Assembly (NCBI GenBank): GCA_007745635.1
Contig: CP036272.1
Span: 5,850,816 to 5,914,815 of the forward strand
Direction: 5' to 3'
From: Stieleria bergensis
GTDB taxonomy: Bacteria; Planctomycetota; Planctomycetia; Pirellulales; Pirellulaceae
Length of the DNA: 64,000 nucleotides
Position 1 is the stretch's first letter, and every line of letters begins with the position of its first letter. The position numbers were made by a program, and so were the translations under genes. Shown piece by piece: positions 34,352 through 43,256 of this stretch. A model generated the notes under the pieces. That model was not told the origin of the DNA. It was given only the letters and a program-made list of their open reading frames with translations, and made no database searches.

Positions 34352-34912
34352 GGCTGAGAGTCAACAAGAGAGGGAAAAAATGATTCAAGCGCCAGCTTGG
34401 TCCAGCTAATGCATCAGTGTCAAATCCGAACAAGCCACAAGATGCGTCTGACTGCTTTGACAGGGCCTCGATTTTCTGGGCTTCTCCGTCTGAACGGCAA
34501 GATTTTGTCCTGCGTTAGACCAAAAAGGATAGGTTATCGGAAACCAGCTTGACGGCAAAACGGTAGCACTGGGAATTACCCCTCAAAATCCAGACCCAAC
34601 CAAGCAACATTCACTGCAATTTGCTTAGAAACAATACAATAGGATCAGTGCAAGCCACGTTCGCCCACCGCAGCAAGTGACGATGATCATATCAGGATGG
34701 GCGCTGGCAACAAGCCAGCCCGGAACCGCCCGCTGATCAGCGGGTTGCCAGCGGGTTGTCAGCGTCTGCCGATCAAGCATCCGTGGAGTCCCCGGCCAAG
34801 AAATCGACCCTGATGTGAATCCGATGGTCGACCGACTGCATGGGGACCATGCCTGTGAATACCAACCGCCATCGCTGCTCACTGCCGACGGAAGGTCAGC
34901 CAAAAGAGTTTC
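34352..34912. other. Divergent intergenic region with palindromes
   Basis: 561 bases between moxR (minus) and the DUF4159 gene (plus) hold no convincing gene. Two structured elements sit together: GCTGGC-aacaa-GCCAGC (34703-34719) and a perfect 16-base palindrome (34729-34744). A 92-codon minus-strand frame at 34625-34903 looks spurious. Confidence 0.55.
34729..34744. repeat. Perfect 16-base palindrome CCCGCTGATCAGCGGG
   Basis: The sequence equals its own reverse complement. With the adjacent hairpin GCTGGC-aacaa-GCCAGC (34703-34719) it looks like a cruciform or operator-type element in the divergent promoter region. Confidence 0.6.
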
Positions 34913-37258
34913 ATGAAGCGTTTTGAAATCAAACTACTGTTGCTTGTCGCTCTGATCGTGACAACGTTCCAGCGACCGGCGAGCGCTGAAATCAATGCCA
35001 TCGAGGTGGAGCGTTCCATTCGTCGCGGGATTGCGTACCTACGAAAGACTCAGCTGGACAATGGCGGCTGGGAAGAGTTCAACGGCAATCATCCCTGTGG
35101 CTTAACGGCTCTGTGCACCCTAGCGTTACTGAACGCTGGCGTTCCCAAAGATGATCCGGCGATCGCTCAAGCAATGAAGTACCTGCGAGCGATCACGGTC
35201 AAAGACACATATTCCATCTCGCTACAAACATTGGTCTACTGCCACTATGGCGCCGCTGGCGATCTACCACGGATCCGCGAAAACGCGCAGTGGCTGAGCA
35301 AAAGCCAGACCACCGGTGGAGGCTGGAATTACGGTCGTGGAACCGGTCGCCCCGACCCATCCAACACACAGTTTGCCGTGTTGGCATTAGGCGCCGCACA
35401 AGACATTGGCGTTGCCGTCGATCCGATCGTATTTCAACGCACGGTCGACTACTGGGAAAAAGGCCAGTCAGATGACGGTGGCTGGGGCTATTCGATCGGC
35501 AGTCTCTCCAGCCCACCCACGGGCAGCATGACCTGCGCGGGAATCGGCTCGCTGGTCATTGCCAAAGGAAGACTAGGCGAGAGCACCTCCAGTGTTGGTG
35601 AAAACGGCATCCGCTGCTGTGGCGGTGACAGCGACCAGCGAGATCCAGTCCAAGCGGGCTTGGCATGGCTGGAAGAACGTTTTCAAGTCAACGCGAACAC
35701 CAATGCGGCCCAGCGAACCTACTTTTATTACATGTACGCCTTGGAAAGAACCGGCAGACTGACCGGGAAACGCTTCTTTGGTCAACATGACTGGTATCGC
35801 GAAGGAGCCGAAAAACTGCTCAGCCTCCAAGATCAATTCCAAGGTTATTGGAGCGGTGCAAAGAACTGGGAAGAGCCCACCGTTGCAACCTCGTTCGCCT
35901 TGCTGTTCCTGGCCAAAGGCAAGCGGCAAGTGGTGATCGGCGACCTCGATACAAACGCACCAGCCAATCCGGTTGCTCGCCGAGAATGGAAGCCCCACCC
36001 CGATGCACTGCGTCAACTGATCCGACATGTCGAACGATCATGGGGTCGCGACCTGACATGGCAGAGCGTGCGATTAGAGAACGCCGCGCTGACAGACCTG
36101 CTGCAGACCCCCGTCTTGTTGATCAGCGGACAAGATGCTTTGCAGCTTGCTGACGACCGGTCAGAAATGCTGAAACAATACACCGAACAAGGCGGCACAA
36201 TCCTGTTCGAAGCCTGTGGGGGTGATGGCTGTGGCGACGCATCGGCCTTCAACCAATCCGTGTCCAAACTCTGCAACCAGTGGTACCCCGACGCGCCGCT
36301 AGAACGATTGCCGGCCTCCCATCCGATCTGGACCGCCGATCGCACGGTCAAAGCAGACCTGCTGCCAAAGGACTTTTGGGTGTACGGCGTCCAAGCCTGT
36401 TGCCGGACACCGATTTTCTATGTCCCCAAATCAATCAGCTGTCGCTGGGAACTCGGTGATCACTTGATGAAAGCGGACGATGATGAAGATCCATTTCGAG
36501 GTGAAATCGAACAATGTGTCCGCATCGGCCAAAACCTGGTCTCTTACGCCACCGGACGGGAACTCAAAGACAAACTCGATCAACGTCTTGTCTTACAAGC
36601 CAGCGTGCTCGATCGCACCGAACGAGGCACCACGCGCATTGCCTGGATGGATGTGAACGCCGGCGGGGCAGACGCGCGCCGCGCGCTTCCGAACGTGGCC
36701 TCCATCATTCGCAACCAAGCCGAAGTCGCCATCAGTGTGCCCTCTGAATCGGTCGGCATTGATGATGAATCGCTTTCAGAAGTCTCATTATTGTGGCTGC
36801 ACGGTCGAAAATCGTTTCAGCTCACCGCCCCACAACGTGCGGCACTTCGCAAGTTCATCGACAATGGTGGTGTGATTCTTGGCAATGCAATCTGCGGCAA
36901 TGAAGCCTTCGCCAATTCCTTTCGCACCGAAATCAATGCCATCCTAAAAGACGCTCCGCTACGCAGCCTGCCAGCGGATCACCCAGCACTGTCAACAGAC
37001 TATTTAGGCTACGACCTCAGCAAAGTCACCATTCGGCGCAGCATTCGCGAAGGAGACGGCATCGACGTTCTCAAGCAAGTCGGACCACCGCGTTTGGAAT
37101 ACTCACAGTCTCCCGACGGCTTGGTCAGCGTGGTGTTCTCGCCACTGGATTTGAGCTGTGCACTGGAAAGCACCAACTCGGTGCAATGCCCAGGTTACGA
37201 CACTCAGGATGCAGCCAAGATCGTGACCAATATCGTGCAAATGATTCTGCATCAATAG
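34913..37258 (+). CDS. Terpene-cyclase-toroid protein with two DUF4159-like domains
   Basis: This 781-aa exported protein (signal ~1-25, cleavage after ASA) starts with prenyltransferase/squalene-cyclase-like alpha/alpha-toroid repeats (residues ~35-330): GIAYLRKTQLDNGGWEEF, WLSKSQTTGGGWNYG, YWEKGQSDDGGWGYS. Then come two DUF4159-type regions: about 365-560 (WKPHPDALRQLIRHVE, TWQSVRL, GTILFEACGG) and about 575-780 (RIAWMDVNAGGADARRALPN, ALRKFIDNGGVILGNAICG). The cyclase Asp-rich motif is not seen, so catalysis is doubtful. Proteins of this kind often neighbour MoxR/DUF58 genes in planctomycetes, as here, divergently. Confidence 0.8.
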   Translation: MKRFEIKLLLLVALIVTTFQRPASAEINAIEVERSIRRGIAYLRKTQLDNGGWEEFNGNHPCGLTALCTLALLNAGVPKDDPAIAQAMKYLRAITVKDTYSISLQTLVYCHYGAAGDLPRIRENAQWLSKSQTTGGGWNYGRGTGRPDPSNTQFAVLALGAAQDIGVAVDPIVFQRTVDYWEKGQSDDGGWGYSIGSLSSPPTGSMTCAGIGSLVIAKGRLGESTSSVGENGIRCCGGDSDQRDPVQAGLAWLEERFQVNANTNAAQRTYFYYMYALERTGRLTGKRFFGQHDWYREGAEKLLSLQDQFQGYWSGAKNWEEPTVATSFALLFLAKGKRQVVIGDLDTNAPANPVARREWKPHPDALRQLIRHVERSWGRDLTWQSVRLENAALTDLLQTPVLLISGQDALQLADDRSEMLKQYTEQGGTILFEACGGDGCGDASAFNQSVSKLCNQWYPDAPLERLPASHPIWTADRTVKADLLPKDFWVYGVQACCRTPIFYVPKSISCRWELGDHLMKADDDEDPFRGEIEQCVRIGQNLVSYATGRELKDKLDQRLVLQASVLDRTERGTTRIAWMDVNAGGADARRALPNVASIIRNQAEVAISVPSESVGIDDESLSEVSLLWLHGRKSFQLTAPQRAALRKFIDNGGVILGNAICGNEAFANSFRTEINAILKDAPLRSLPADHPALSTDYLGYDLSKVTIRRSIREGDGIDVLKQVGPPRLEYSQSPDGLVSVVFSPLDLSCALESTNSVQCPGYDTQDAAKIVTNIVQMILHQ

Positions 37259-37334
37259 CAGCGCCGGAATGCGACTCTTGCGAACCCAGCACGACTGCAG
37301 AGTCCTGTTTTAGCGCGCTGCAACCACAGCGGGC

Positions 37335-38453
37335 TCACTGAAACAGGGCCAGGACCTTTTCAGACCAGGAGGGCCAATCCTCGGCTGCTTTTTCGAAATC
37401 AACCTTCATCCACCGCACCGGTGTTTGTGGCAGGACGCGCGGCGTGTACTCGGCTTCTCGGCTGATTTGCAATTGGCTGCTGTCACCCATTGCCAATCGA
37501 TCTTCGATTGCCGGGGAGACCAAGTAATCCGCCAACTTGCCTGCAGCAATCGGATGTGGAGCCTCTTTCAGGACCGCCAAGGTGTTGGGAATTCGCAATG
37601 TTCCCATTTGCTCTGGCTGTTGATCAGGAAAGATGATTCTGACCGGCAAACCGAAATCCTTTTCAATGATTGCATCATCGGTATCCGTGATTCCCCACGC
37701 GACTTGCCCTGTCGAGACAGCTTGTGCGACTTGCTTGTTCCCAGAGAGAATCACCGCGTTGTCACGAATGGATTCTAGAAGCTTCAACGTTTCCGCTTCG
37801 CCGTCAGTGGACCGGAGAACAGCAAAATGAGTCGCCGTGGTGCCAAACAGAGGCCGCGCCATGGCGCACTTGCCTTTCCACTTGGGGTCTGCCAAATCAT
37901 AGAGGCTGCTGGGGAACTGACTTTTGTCTTCAATCAGCTTGGTGTTCACGATCAGGACGCGAGCACGGGCGGCAAAGCCACACCAGGAACCATCGCTGGC
38001 AATCATGTCGGCCGGCCAGCCAGACTGCACGGCCCATTTGCGAGGCTGTAATAGACCCAACTTTTGCAACCGCACGGTGTGCAAAATCTCGTTGTTCCAA
38101 AACACGTCACACTGCGGCGGTTGTCCCTCGTTGATGATCTGATTGACCAGGCCGAGCGTCTTGGTCGATTCGACGTCAAATTTGGCAATCACCCCTGTCT
38201 CGTGATCCCCACTGCGTTCGAAAGCCCCCAGGATCGGCGCCGCAAACTCTTCGTCCAGCGCTGAGTAAATCACCACATCGGACTCGCTTCGTGAAACGCA
38301 GCCCGCAAGCAACGGCAACGCCAAAACGACCAGCCACAGTCGCCGCAAAGGCCTGCGAGCCGTTACCGGTGAAGCTGGATTTTGATGATTCGGGAAAGCG
38401 GCCGCGTGGCAACACAACCTCGCGCAGCTAAACTGGGAGTGTCTCTGATTCAT
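37335..38453 (-). CDS. Iron(III)-type ABC transporter substrate-binding lipoprotein
   Basis: This 372-aa protein has a long N-terminal region and the lipobox PLLAGC with Cys near residue 52, then a type-2 periplasmic binding fold: VVIYSALDEEFAAPIL, FDVESTKTLGLVNQII, CDVFWNNEILHTVRLQKLGLL. Such folds bind ferric ion or small organic solutes (FbpA/AfuA-like). No permease or ATPase gene is adjacent, so it is an orphan or works with a distant transporter. TTG 38348 would give a shorter signal peptide (MRRLWLVVLALPLLAGC) and is a serious alternative start. Confidence 0.85.
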   Translation of the reverse strand: MNQRHSQFSCARLCCHAAAFPNHQNPASPVTARRPLRRLWLVVLALPLLAGCVSRSESDVVIYSALDEEFAAPILGAFERSGDHETGVIAKFDVESTKTLGLVNQIINEGQPPQCDVFWNNEILHTVRLQKLGLLQPRKWAVQSGWPADMIASDGSWCGFAARARVLIVNTKLIEDKSQFPSSLYDLADPKWKGKCAMARPLFGTTATHFAVLRSTDGEAETLKLLESIRDNAVILSGNKQVAQAVSTGQVAWGITDTDDAIIEKDFGLPVRIIFPDQQPEQMGTLRIPNTLAVLKEAPHPIAAGKLADYLVSPAIEDRLAMGDSSQLQISREAEYTPRVLPQTPVRWMKVDFEKAAEDWPSWSEKVLALFQ

Positions 38454-38479
38454 GATGCAGATTAACCGACGTGAACGAA

Positions 38480-39937
38480 ATGAATTCCAATGATCGCTGT
38501 GAGGCTTCAGCCTTGGTCAGTTTAGCAGCGCTCAAGCGTTTTTTAAGTGCTGGATGGCTTCCTGACAGAATGCTGCGATCGGGACGTCAACGAACAACGA
38601 TCCGCAAGGGCGTCCCGCCTTGGACTGGTTGCCGGTTTGGCTGGCCCGCCGCAGGTCCAAAGCTTGCTTGGCGACTGTTTGCCGCTGTGCTGATGGTTTG
38701 CTTCCAACCGGCTGATGGATGGGCTCAGGACAGCCCAGAGGCTGAGTTCCAATCCGTCACCGGCAAGCACATCACGCTGGTCTCTGATTCTGAAGATCAG
38801 CAGGAGCTCAAACAGCTCGTTGCCTCATTCGACGCAGCGGTGCCACAGTGGGCCGAACGATTAAACCGTTCCCAGCCGTTGATCGCAGATTTTCACATCA
38901 AAGCGTATTTAATGGAACAAGCGGATCGCTTTCGGCGCTCGGGCGATCTTCCCAGCACGCTGAATTTCAAGTTTGGGTTTGCTCGCAACCAAACCGTTTG
39001 GCTGTTCAAGCAGCCGAGTGAATACTACACACGTCACCTGCTATTACACGAAGGTGTGCATGCATTTTGCTTGGATCAATTCAACGGCATCGGTCCACAG
39101 TGGTTTGGTGAAGGCGTCGCTGAGTGGCTTGCCCTGCATCGCGGAACTGGAACCGAGCTTGTCATTGACCAGGTGCCGGCAACAAACGCCGACACGCCGT
39201 ACTGGGGTCGTTTCAAAGCCATGTCAGCCGCTCGAAAGCAAGGCAACGTGCCGACACTGGATGCCGTGTTGGCGTATCCGATCGATCGCCAAGGCAATGT
39301 CGAGCGATATGGTTGGAGCTGGCTAGCGGTGTCCATGCTGTACCATTACCCAGACACTCGCCAAGCGTTTCTGGAGTCGTTTTCCAGAGCCTCTGACACG
39401 CCAGCAGTGTTCAACGATCTGCTAAAGCGAGACCTGGCTCGAATGTGGCCGGTCGTTCAAGCCCGTTGGCGGGTTGCAGCCCAACAGGTCGACTATGGGT
39501 TTCAGTGGGAACGGGAAACCATCGACGTTTCCGTCAACGATTCTCCATGGCAAGGTCAACCCATTCAACGCGACATCGCGGCCAATCAAGGCTGGCAAAG
39601 CATCGGTGTGCGTTTACCACCGGGAACAACGGTTCGCATCGACGCGCAGGGACAATGCACCATCAACCAAGATCCCAAACCTTGGATCAGCGAACCCGCA
39701 GGCGTCACGATTCACTATGCCAACGACCGCCCCTTGGGTCAATGCTTGGCATGCGTGATCCCCAACCTGAGTGACGAGAAACAGTGGGTCAAAACGCTAG
39801 TGATCGAGCCAATTGATGCGCCAAAAGAATTAACCATCCAGCAGTACAGTTGGTTGCTATTGCGCATCAATGATCATCTCAACGGCCTAGATGATAACCG
39901 TGGTGGCTACCGAACCACGCTGCAGCAAACCCGTTAA
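38480..39937 (+). CDS. DUF1570-like gluzincin peptidase
   Basis: The zinc site is clear: LLLHEGVHAFCLDQF (HExxH) and, after about 15 residues, WFGEGVAEWLALH (Glu as third ligand). This pair is typical of DUF1570-like gluzincins in planctomycetes. A signal-like hydrophobic stretch, LAWRLFAAVLMVCFQPADGWAQ, lies at residues 60-85, so the true start may be ATG 38570; the upstream frame is also open to GTG 38471. The C-terminal ~130 residues are beta-rich (IGVRLPPGTTVRID). Substrate unknown. The start of the divergent binding-protein gene is only 26 bases away if ATG 38480 is used. Confidence 0.72.
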   Translation: MNSNDRCEASALVSLAALKRFLSAGWLPDRMLRSGRQRTTIRKGVPPWTGCRFGWPAAGPKLAWRLFAAVLMVCFQPADGWAQDSPEAEFQSVTGKHITLVSDSEDQQELKQLVASFDAAVPQWAERLNRSQPLIADFHIKAYLMEQADRFRRSGDLPSTLNFKFGFARNQTVWLFKQPSEYYTRHLLLHEGVHAFCLDQFNGIGPQWFGEGVAEWLALHRGTGTELVIDQVPATNADTPYWGRFKAMSAARKQGNVPTLDAVLAYPIDRQGNVERYGWSWLAVSMLYHYPDTRQAFLESFSRASDTPAVFNDLLKRDLARMWPVVQARWRVAAQQVDYGFQWERETIDVSVNDSPWQGQPIQRDIAANQGWQSIGVRLPPGTTVRIDAQGQCTINQDPKPWISEPAGVTIHYANDRPLGQCLACVIPNLSDEKQWVKTLVIEPIDAPKELTIQQYSWLLLRINDHLNGLDDNRGGYRTTLQQTR

Positions 39938-40230
39938 AGGGCATCGCTGCCAGCCCCAGGGCACCTGGGGATCTTCATTCGGTGTCAGGACTGGGCACCA
40001 GGAATCCAGCCTTGCTTGGTGGTTCTTCGATTCCAGCCAGCGATCCATCGTCCCCCTTCGATAGACGCGGCTCTTCACTGACTGTCCATTGACGATTGCC
40101 AGTCAAGACACGGGCAGATAAGGCCGCGAGTTGCGTGCAAATCTTGTTTTCCAACCAGCGATGAAGGCAATCCTGATCGCCTTTTGATTTGCCTTTCTCT
40201 TTCCAGTGGCAACAGTAGGCGTTGATTGCA
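39938..40230. other. Intergenic region with a hairpin
   Basis: About 290 bases without a gene. CCCCAGG (39954-39960) and CCTGGGG (39964-39970) form a 7-bp hairpin just after the upstream stop, without a T tract. A 114-codon minus-strand frame (39975-40319) is not supported by any motif. Confidence 0.5.
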
Positions 40231-42147
40231 ATGGATTGTTTCCGCTTACACCAGATTCTTATCGTGCGTTCCTCGCAGCCCCCCCAAAAACGTCGCGTTC
40301 CAACCGGGACTCGAACCACCAGTCAACAGGAGCGTTTAGAACCGCGATTGTTGGCCGCCGCCGATGCTGGCGCTCTGAATTGGAACTCACTGTCTGATGA
40401 ACCGGGCGTTGCGATCCCAGACAGCTCGACCGTTTCGGCCTTGCAAGCAGTCAGTCAGGATGCCGCAGGAAACACGCTCGATGACGCCGTTGACTTTGGC
40501 CGAATCGATGGCCTGTTGCAGCGTCACGGCAAGCTAGACGCCAGCGATCAACTGGACTTGGTCCGTTTTGATGTTGCCAACCAATCAGAGGTTCAGATTC
40601 AACTGGATCGCTTAACAGGCAGTGCTGACTTATTTGTCCTTGATCAGCAAGGTCGCTTGCTAACGGCCTCGCGTCGTTCGGGGACACAATCCGATCAAGT
40701 GATGGGCACCTTGCCCGCTGGCACGTACTACCTGGCGATTCTTGCCAATCAGTCACAGGAGATGTTTTACCGGCTGTCCATTGATGTTCAGTCGGTCGCC
40801 ACCACCACCGCCCCGCCGCAACCGCTGCAGTGGGTTGACGACGTCGGTGGAACAAGACAGTGGAACATTGATCGCGTCGCCGCACCGGAGGCCTGGGCGC
40901 AGGGCTACCAGGGGCAGGGCATCACCGTCGCAGTGGTCGATAGCGGTGTGGACCTTGATCATCCAGAGCTACGCAACCAGTTCTATGTCAACCGCGACGA
41001 GATCCCCGGCAATGGGATCGACGATGATGCCAATGGCTGGATCGATGATGTCACGGGCTATGACTTCGTCGACGACGACGCTGATCCTGACGACCCGAAT
41101 GGGCACGGCACACATGTCGCGGGCATCATCGCAGCCAATGGAACAAAAGTGCAGGGCGTGGCGCCGCAAGCGAAGATCTTGCCGGTGCGAGTCCTAGATC
41201 GCGACGGTCAAGGCAGCGATCAGGCCGTCGCTGCCGGGATTCGCTATGCCGCAGACATGGGTGCATCGATCATCAACTTATCCTTGGGTGGCAACTACAG
41301 TCCGGTGATTGCCCAAGCGGTTTACGATGCCGTGGTGGCCGGTTCACTGGTGGTCGCAGCGGCGGGCAATGAGGGTGCCAACTCGCCCACCTCTCCGGCA
41401 ATCCTAAGCTCTCCGAATGAGTTTGTTCAAGCCACCGGCGTGATTTCAGTGGGCGCAATGAATCAGCACGATCAACTCGCTGGTTTTAGCAATCGCGTTG
41501 GTGACACCCATGCGATTCAGGTCGATGCGCCCGGTGTGAATATCTTGAGCACTTACTCCGGTGGGCGTTACGCGCTGCTATCGGGCTCCAGTGCCGCCAG
41601 CCCACACGTCGCTGGCTTGGCAGCACTGATGTTGTCGGCCAATCCCAGACTGACATCCGCGCAGTTAAAATGGCTGCTGGCTTCGTACCCGCATCAACAT
41701 GCCAGCGGCAGTGACTCTCACGGCATCGCAAGTGCACATTATTCGGTCGCCTATGCGATGGCTGGCTATGTCCCCAGCGCGAGCTCGCTGCATCACGTTT
41801 CGCTGTTTGAACCTTCACAGCCACCGTCAACGGCGACCGTTGGAACACAATCGCTAAGCGGTGCTGGGAAGCTCTCGCAGGCCAAGAGCTTCCAGCGGCA
41901 ATCGATCAGCGGGACGGACGAAGTGACACCGGACCTGCTGACCGAACTGCAAACCGATCAGCAATTCAGTCTGTCACCGCTCGCTTCGTTACCGCCGCAC
42001 ACATCAACGGACGCGACCTTGCCAGACCATTGGTCGGATGCACCGTTAGATCCCGATGCTTGGTTTCAGGAACTGGCCAGCGCCGCTCAAGACGAAGTGC
42101 TTTCAGACGCTCAATTGACCAGTAAACGCCCCAACAGGCCTTCGTAG
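40231..42147 (+). CDS. LEPR-XLL subtilisin-like serine protease
   Basis: This 638-aa protein has no classical signal peptide but carries the planctomycete LEPRLLA motif at residues 36-42, a putative export or sorting mark (LEPR-XLL). A pre-peptidase-like beta domain (about 85-200: LDLVRFDVANQSEVQIQL, GTYYLAILA) precedes the S8 peptidase. The triad is Asp in VVDSGVD (about 237), His in GHGTHVAG (about 292) and Ser in GSSAASPHVAG (about 454). The tail after 520 is low-complexity. It probably digests extracellular protein. ATG 40231 is preferred; TTG 40222 is alternative. Confidence 0.87.
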   Translation: MDCFRLHQILIVRSSQPPQKRRVPTGTRTTSQQERLEPRLLAAADAGALNWNSLSDEPGVAIPDSSTVSALQAVSQDAAGNTLDDAVDFGRIDGLLQRHGKLDASDQLDLVRFDVANQSEVQIQLDRLTGSADLFVLDQQGRLLTASRRSGTQSDQVMGTLPAGTYYLAILANQSQEMFYRLSIDVQSVATTTAPPQPLQWVDDVGGTRQWNIDRVAAPEAWAQGYQGQGITVAVVDSGVDLDHPELRNQFYVNRDEIPGNGIDDDANGWIDDVTGYDFVDDDADPDDPNGHGTHVAGIIAANGTKVQGVAPQAKILPVRVLDRDGQGSDQAVAAGIRYAADMGASIINLSLGGNYSPVIAQAVYDAVVAGSLVVAAAGNEGANSPTSPAILSSPNEFVQATGVISVGAMNQHDQLAGFSNRVGDTHAIQVDAPGVNILSTYSGGRYALLSGSSAASPHVAGLAALMLSANPRLTSAQLKWLLASYPHQHASGSDSHGIASAHYSVAYAMAGYVPSASSLHHVSLFEPSQPPSTATVGTQSLSGAGKLSQAKSFQRQSISGTDEVTPDLLTELQTDQQFSLSPLASLPPHTSTDATLPDHWSDAPLDPDAWFQELASAAQDEVLSDAQLTSKRPNRPS

Positions 42148-42320
42148 CAACTCGCGGGGAAAGTCGAACCGCCCCTTCCAGGCGGCAAAACTCACGCCTC
42201 CAGTCAGGAATATCATCTGCGATCCACTCTGGCAACGTGGCCGATTGTTCCGATATAATTGAGACCACGCTTGATCACATCCCTGAGTTTGCCTTTCCAG
42301 TTCGTCACCATCTGATCATC

Positions 42321-43175
42321 ATGCCTCATCGTTCGCGCCAATCGTCCACCCGGTCGCCCGCTGTCAAATCGGCCAGCAAACCAGCGATGGGACGTGATCG
42401 GAAAGCGCTTCAGACGCTGGCCGACGAGGTGACGATTCGTCAGTTCACCGCCGGTGAACAACAGCGACTGCGGCAGGAGATTCGGCAGCAGATCCTGATG
42501 ACCAGTCGCAGCATCACGCGCGGCAATTTTGATCGCATCAGTAGCGACGACGTCGGTCGCATGATTCGGCTGTACGACGACATGTTTGCGGGCGGCAAGA
42601 TTTTACAGCAGGCCAGCAGAGAAGGCATTCGCTTTAAACTTTCCAAACGAATGACCAGCGCAGGCGGCAAACTGGTCACGCAGTACCATGATGGTTCAAG
42701 CAACGGCCGACGCAGTTTCGAACTCGTGCTGTCGTCCACCTTGCTTTTCCAAACCTTTGACGACAATGCGCGACGCCCGATCGAAGTCGGTGGCTGCGTC
42801 TGCCACGATCGCCTGGATGCGATGCAACGCATCGCAGAACACGAGTTCGTGCATCTAACGGAAATCCTGATTTGGAACGATGGGAATTGCAACGAACCTC
42901 GATTTCAGTCCATCGCCCGGCGGTACTTTGGCCACACCGACTATCAGCACAATTTGGTGACCCAGCGCGAACGGGCTGCGGCAAAGTTCAACATCCGCGT
43001 GGGCGATCTTGTCTCGTTTCGCGCTGACGGCAAAGTGCTCCACGGCAAAGTGAACCGTATCACTCGCCGAGCGACCGTGCTGGTTCCAGACGCAAAAGGC
43101 GAACGCTTTAGCGATGGCAATCATTATGTTCGCTATTACGTGCCACTAGAGAGACTCAAGCGGGCCAGCGCTTAA
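42321..43175 (+). CDS. SprT-like zinc metallopeptidase-domain protein
   Basis: This 284-aa protein has the SprT-like domain with HEFVH (in IAEHEFVHLTEILIW) and a further ligand region ARRYFGHTDYQHNL, and ends in a small beta domain (VGDLVSFRADGKVLHGKVNRITRRATVLV) of SH3/KOW appearance. SprT-family proteins include the DNA-protein crosslink protease Spartan; bacterial versions are poorly understood. ATG 42321 is used because the frame upstream to 42237 is non-conserved. It is convergent with the M42 gene. Function inferred from motif only. Confidence 0.72.
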   Translation: MPHRSRQSSTRSPAVKSASKPAMGRDRKALQTLADEVTIRQFTAGEQQRLRQEIRQQILMTSRSITRGNFDRISSDDVGRMIRLYDDMFAGGKILQQASREGIRFKLSKRMTSAGGKLVTQYHDGSSNGRRSFELVLSSTLLFQTFDDNARRPIEVGGCVCHDRLDAMQRIAEHEFVHLTEILIWNDGNCNEPRFQSIARRYFGHTDYQHNLVTQRERAAAKFNIRVGDLVSFRADGKVLHGKVNRITRRATVLVPDAKGERFSDGNHYVRYYVPLERLKRASA

Positions 43176-43196
43176 ACGTTGGGTCTAAAGCCTCCG

Positions 43197-43233
43197 CTTT
43201 GCATTGCTTTGCGTCTTTGCATTGCGTCTTTGC
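43197..43233. repeat. CTTTGCATTGCGT-type short tandem repeats
   Basis: CTTTGCATTGC (43197-43207), CTTTGCATTGCGT (43215-43227) and CTTTGC (43228-43233) form an imperfect repeat between convergent genes. No hairpin or T tract is evident. Confidence 0.5.
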
Positions 43234-43256
43234 TTTGGCACGCTCGGCCCACGCTC

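Noticed and set aside
39975-40319. 114-codon minus-strand frame next to the subtilase
   Set aside because: It overlaps the start of the subtilase and shows no similarity to known proteins by eye.
40303-40330. tRNA-like GGTTCGAGTCC on the minus strand
   Set aside because: It resembles a T-arm, but the flanking bases do not pair and no D- or anticodon arm fits. It lies within the N-terminus of the subtilase gene.
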